Source of the DNA: Bacillus gobiensis
GTDB taxonomy: Bacteria > Bacillota > Bacilli > Bacillales > Bacillaceae
Direction of reading: 5' to 3'
Length of the DNA stretch: 64,000 nucleotides
Assembly: GCF_001278705.1 (NCBI RefSeq)
Contig: NZ_CP012600.1
Location: 1,860,190 to 1,924,189 of the forward strand
Shown here: positions 60,425 to 64,000 of the stretch, piece by piece
Layout: each line of letters starts with the position of its first letter
Numbering within the stretch: position 1 is the first letter of the stretch
Program-made: the position numbers and the translations under genes
Notes under the pieces: generated by a model
Told to the model about the DNA's origin: nothing
The model's database searches: none
Seen by the model: the letters and a program-made list of their open reading frames with translations, nothing else

Positions 60425-62659
60425 TTACACTTCTTCTGCTTTCGGCTCTTTACTATTTACATTTTTCAATTCTTTACCTTTCCAAACGAGCCATAGCTGT
60501 GCAGCAATATACAGGGAAGAATATACCCCGGTTAAGAGCCCGATCAGTAACGCAAGTGAGAAATTCAAGATTGATGCGGAACCGAAAATAATCATCGCAA
60601 TTACAACAATAATGACTGTCAACACGGTATTAATTGACCGTGTAAATGTTTGTTGAATACTAAGATTAACAATATACGCTAATTCATCAAATGTTTTCGG
60701 CTTCCGCTTTCTCATATGCTCCCGGATACGGTCAAAAGTAACGATCGTATCATTTATCGAATATCCGACCACAGTCAATATTGCTGCGATAAAGTTGATA
60801 TCTACTTCCAGCCGGGTGAAGCTAAACAGTGCAATCATGATAAATACATCGTGAAGCATCGCGACAATAGTCGCTATTCCCATTTTATATTCAAATCGAA
60901 ATGAGACGTACAAGATAATTCCCAATGCAGCAATGCCGACCGCATACAATGCGTTTCTCGCCAGCTCGTTCCCGACAGTAGGAGAAACTGTGCTAATACT
61001 CGGATCGACCCCGTATTTATCGCTGAAATAATCTTTAATCTCAGCTATTTTTTGTTGATCCGGAACGCCGACAAAACGGGCGACACCTGTCTCTTTCCGA
61101 TCTCCGGACAACACGATCGATTCCGGATCCATATCTACGTTCGTAAAATCTTCCTCCAGCTGTTCAACAGTTAATGGTTGTTTTCCCTGGACTTCTATTC
61201 TCGCTCCGCTGGAAAAATCGATTCCCAAATTCAATCGGAATACTGAGAGAATGACGATTCCTGCGGCAAACAAAAGGACCGACAAGGTGAAAAACCACTT
61301 TCGCTTGCTGATGAAGTCCCATTTTTCAAACGGAGTTTTCGGTTCTGTCTGTTCATTTGTCTGGCGTATATCCAAGATGTCTTTTTTCCTTACGCCAAAC
61401 CAGCCCTTCTTGCGATCAAGCCATCTGCTTTCTACTAATAAAGATAAGAGAAACCTGGACAGAAATACAGCTGTGATAAAGCTTGTCAGAATGGATAAGA
61501 TCAGCATGGTCGCAAAGCCTTTGACAGAGCTTGTACCAAATATAAACAGAACCATTCCGGCAATAATTGTGGTGATATTCGCATCAAAAATCGTTGCAAA
61601 TGATCGCCTGTTCCCCGATCTGAATGCCGAACGCACCGATTTACCAAGCTTCAGCTCTTCTTTTATCCGTTCATAGGTGATGATATTGGCATCGACTGCC
61701 ATCCCGACTCCGAGAATAAGTGCCGCAATTCCCGGCAAGGTCAAAACAGCATTCATCCAATCGAAAACCTGTAAAGTGATATAAATATAAGTAATTAACG
61801 TTATGATCGCAATAATGCCTGGCAGCCGATAATAGAACAGCATAAAGATAAAAATAGCGGCAATCCCGACGATCCCTGCAAATACTGTTTCATTAAGGGC
61901 CTGTTCGCCAAATTGAGCTCCAACCGAGGTTGAATATACTTCGTTTAATTTCACAGGAAGCGCCCCGGCATTTAATACATTTGCAAGGTCCTTCGCTTCT
62001 TGAATCGTAAAGTTTCCTTCAATTGTCACGTCTGTCGTATTAAGAACTTGATTGACATTAGGGGAAGAAATAAATTTAGGCTCTGCTTTTTTTGCTTCCT
62101 CTTCAAATGAGTCGCCTTCTTTGTAATCCAGCCAAATGACGAGTTGATTATTCGGCTTCATATCAAGGACATTTTTTGTAACTTCAGCAAATTTAGAAGC
62201 ATCTTTCAGCTTAATACTTACAATCGGTTCGTTTGTGTTCGGCTGAAATGTCTGCTTTGCCCCGTTTTCAACAAGATCTGATCCGTCTAACAGCGATTTG
62301 TTCTTCGTATCTCGAAAAGAAAGCTGCGCCTGGGTGGATAAAATTTCACGCGCCCTGTTTTGATTATCAACACCCGCCAGCTGAACACGGATTCGGTTGT
62401 TTCCTTCAATTTGAATATTTGGCTCACTGACACCTAATGCATTTGCCCGCCTGTTTAGCGCTTCAACTGTACTGACTAAAGCCTCATGGTTAATTTTTGA
62501 TCCTTCATTCGCCGGCTGTACATCATACAGCACTTCAAATCCGCCTTGTAAATCTAATCCCAGTGTAATGTTATCTGAAGCAGGCTTGGTGAAGTATCCA
62601 ACACAGCTTCCAATTACTAGTACTGCCAGAAAAAACGCAAGTAAGCGCCCTTTTTTCAT
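60425..62659 (-). CDS. secDF: Protein translocase subunit SecDF (fused)
   Basis: A 744-residue fusion of SecD and SecF with about 12 TM segments and two large external domains. Visible SecD motifs are ITLGLDLQGGFEVLYDV and GMAVDANIITYERIKEEL, and SecF motifs NLGIDFSSGARIEV and GYSINDTIVTFDRIREHM. It uses the proton gradient to complete secretion through SecYEG. AAGGAGG precedes the ATG. Confidence 0.97.
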   Translation of the reverse strand: MKKGRLLAFFLAVLVIGSCVGYFTKPASDNITLGLDLQGGFEVLYDVQPANEGSKINHEALVSTVEALNRRANALGVSEPNIQIEGNNRIRVQLAGVDNQNRAREILSTQAQLSFRDTKNKSLLDGSDLVENGAKQTFQPNTNEPIVSIKLKDASKFAEVTKNVLDMKPNNQLVIWLDYKEGDSFEEEAKKAEPKFISSPNVNQVLNTTDVTIEGNFTIQEAKDLANVLNAGALPVKLNEVYSTSVGAQFGEQALNETVFAGIVGIAAIFIFMLFYYRLPGIIAIITLITYIYITLQVFDWMNAVLTLPGIAALILGVGMAVDANIITYERIKEELKLGKSVRSAFRSGNRRSFATIFDANITTIIAGMVLFIFGTSSVKGFATMLILSILTSFITAVFLSRFLLSLLVESRWLDRKKGWFGVRKKDILDIRQTNEQTEPKTPFEKWDFISKRKWFFTLSVLLFAAGIVILSVFRLNLGIDFSSGARIEVQGKQPLTVEQLEEDFTNVDMDPESIVLSGDRKETGVARFVGVPDQQKIAEIKDYFSDKYGVDPSISTVSPTVGNELARNALYAVGIAALGIILYVSFRFEYKMGIATIVAMLHDVFIMIALFSFTRLEVDINFIAAILTVVGYSINDTIVTFDRIREHMRKRKPKTFDELAYIVNLSIQQTFTRSINTVLTVIIVVIAMIIFGSASILNFSLALLIGLLTGVYSSLYIAAQLWLVWKGKELKNVNSKEPKAEEV

Positions 62660-62700
62660 TATGTATTTCCTCCTTAGTGCCTTTTAAGGGAACTATACGC

Positions 62701-63006
62701 CTACTTTAAAAGATCCTCTAATACTTGTGAACCTTCTTCACTCTCAAACCAATTTGACGTTTTAAAAGATTCTACTGTCGCATAGTTCATATATTCGCCG
62801 ATTTTTACTGACAAAATGGAGTCGGCGAGAGCATGAATTTGTGGTTCCTGCATTTTTCTCCACTTTTTCTCAATTAAGTATGACCATAGACTTCCCAGTT
62901 CTACATCATCGTAGCCCAGAATTTTAAATTCTTCAAGCTTGCTGTACAGAAAAGGCCTGAGATGATCTTTATAGAGTTCAGCCGGATGCTTATCTATCGC
63001 TTCCAC
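62701..63006 (-). CDS. comN: Post-transcriptional regulator ComN (YrzD)
   Basis: A 101-residue acidic-helical protein of the ComN/PF13797 family (HLRPFLYSKLEEFKILGYDDV, LWSYLIEKKWRKM). In B. subtilis it promotes comE mRNA accumulation. The start is GTG at 63004-63006, after AAGGAAGGAGA. It sits between secDF and spoVB, exactly as in B. subtilis. Confidence 0.9.
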   Translation of the reverse strand: MEAIDKHPAELYKDHLRPFLYSKLEEFKILGYDDVELGSLWSYLIEKKWRKMQEPQIHALADSILSVKIGEYMNYATVESFKTSNWFESEEGSQVLEDLLK

Positions 63007-63032
63007 TCTCCTTCCTTTTCTAAAAGAGACTT

Positions 63033-63063
63033 GTCATGCTTGGACACTAATAGCGCATATCCT
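63033..63063 (+). promoter_or_regulatory. Candidate sigma-E promoter of spoVB
   Basis: GTCATGCTT and CATATCCT are separated by 14 bp and resemble the sigma-E consensus GkCATATT / CATACAnT. The expected transcript would start about 40 bp before the coding region. Confidence 0.4.
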
Positions 63064-63111
63064 ATTGTATATGATTAATTGTCGTTTGAGAAGGCAGGGG
63101 GATGAAATTAA

Positions 63112-64000
63112 TGGTAAGGCAAACATTTTTAAAAGGGACAATTATACTGATTGCAGCTGGTTTGATTACGAGAGTTCTCGGATTTTTAAATCGGCTCGTA
63201 ATGGCCAGGTTTATTGGTGAGGAGGGTGTTGGGTTGTTTATGATGGCTGCCCCGACGTTATTTTTGGCAGCCACCATTACGCAATTCGGACTTCCTGTCG
63301 CCATTAGCAAAATGGTAGCTGAATCAGAAGCAAAAGGCGATCATAAAAAAACACGAAATATATTGGTAATTTCACTAAGTGTGACTGGAATATTAAGTCT
63401 TATATTCACACCTTTGCTTTTGTTTTTTGCCCCCCTTATGGCTGAAACCTTATTCACAGACCGAAGGACACTTTATCCACTGCTCGCTGTCACCCCTGTT
63501 GTCCCGATTATTGCGATTTCCGCTGTTCTCAGAGGCTATTTTCAAGGGAAACAGAATATGAGCCCACTTGCCATCTCCCAAGTCCTTGAACAAATCGTGA
63601 GAATATCGCTCGTTGCGGTTTGTACGGCAGCGTTTCTCCCGTATGGCATTGAATACGCCGCCGCAGGAGCGATGATATCGGCTGTTTTAGGAGAGTTCGT
63701 ATCACTTGGCTATTTGCTGATTGCTTTTAAGTGGAATCAAACAATCCGGGTACGAAAAAAATTTTTCAAAACAGTAATAGAAGCAAGAGGTTCTTTAAAG
63801 CCGTTGATGTCTATCGCTGTTCCGACAACAGGGAGCAGATTTATCGGGAACTTATCGTGGTTTTTTGAGCCGATTGTCGTAGCACAAAGCCTCGCCCTCG
63901 CAGGAGTTGCCACTGCAAGCGCCACCGCACAGTACGGTGAGCTTGCGGGTTATGCTTTGCCCCTGCTCGCGCTTCCTAGCTTTATTACGTATTCTCTTTC
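63112..64000 (+). CDS. spoVB: Stage V sporulation protein B (partial, runs off the window)
   Basis: First 296 codons of an MVF/MATE-fold polysaccharide transporter family protein. Eight or so hydrophobic segments are visible. Conserved parts are MVRQTFLKGTIILIAAGLIT, RVLGFLNRLVMARFIGEEGVGLFMMA and AVLRGYFQGKQNMSPLAISQ. SpoVB acts in spore cortex synthesis in the mother cell. ATG at 63112 is 9 nt after AGGGGG; an in-frame ATG at 63103 is too close to that site. Confidence 0.93.

Noticed and set aside
63062..63310. 82-codon minus-strand ORF
   Set aside because: Antisense to the conserved start of spoVB.

Overview
The window comes from a Firmicute of the family Bacillaceae. Gene order from about 11.4 kb to the end follows the Bacillus subtilis chromosome segment running from yrzI/yrhC through mccBA, greA, udk, alaS, glnQHMP, recD2, mnmA, cymR, aspS-hisS, relA, recJ and secDF to spoVB. 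Shine-Dalgarno sequences are strong, GTG and TTG starts are frequent, three aminoacyl-tRNA synthetase genes have T-box leaders, and sporulation genes (yjcZ-like, spoVB) are present. I cannot name the species from sequence alone.

Layout. 1-11 kb is accessory: the 5' end of an MFS transporter gene, an SDR dehydrogenase, a T-box-controlled second type of methionyl-tRNA synthetase, a DinB-like protein, a tiny YjcZ-family protein, and a six-gene minus-strand operon (creatininase-family hydrolase, SsuB/TauB-like ATPase, FAD oxidase, permease, lipoprotein binding protein, CodA-like deaminase). 11-12 kb holds a cluster of very small genes, including yrzI preceded by an attenuator-like set of competing hairpins. 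12-27 kb carries cysteine/methionine recycling (mtnN, mccA, mccB, yrhC; yrrT is missing), yrrS-pbpI, greA, udk, the tRNA U34 hydroxylation/methylation set (yrrO, yrrN, trmR), mltG, yrzB, ruvX, ireB and alaS with its T-box. 27-32 kb has yrrI and the plus-strand glutamine ABC operon glnQHMP behind a perfect GlnR/TnrA-type site. 32-40 kb has yrzQ, yrzR, yrrD, recD2, yrrB, mnmA, a cysteine desulfurase gene, cymR and divergent rarA.

40.1-46.9 kb looks like an accessory insert in an otherwise conserved order. It holds ilvD, a short MerR-like gene and a galactonate operon (IclR regulator, KDG kinase, KDPG/KDPGal aldolase, DgoD), and is bordered by two unrelated tandem arrays: a 21-bp repeat (40160-40335) and a 52-bp repeat with hairpin potential (46522-46885). 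47-64 kb returns to the conserved core: tcdA, a 6S RNA gene, aspS-hisS behind a T-box, yrzK, the SH3/amidase yrvJ, dtd, relA, apt, recJ, yrvD, yrvC, secDF, comN and the start of spoVB.

Functionally the region joins sulfur amino-acid recycling and its regulator CymR, tRNA charging and modification (metS2, alaS, aspS, hisS, mnmA with its sulfur donor, trmR/trhP, tcdA, dtd), stringent response (relA, apt), DNA repair (recD2, rarA, recJ, ruvX) and envelope biogenesis (pbpI, mltG, yrvJ, secDF, spoVB). Several genes are absent from simple long-ORF lists: yjcZ-like, yrzI, yrzQ, yrzK, the partial MFS and spoVB genes, and the 6S RNA.
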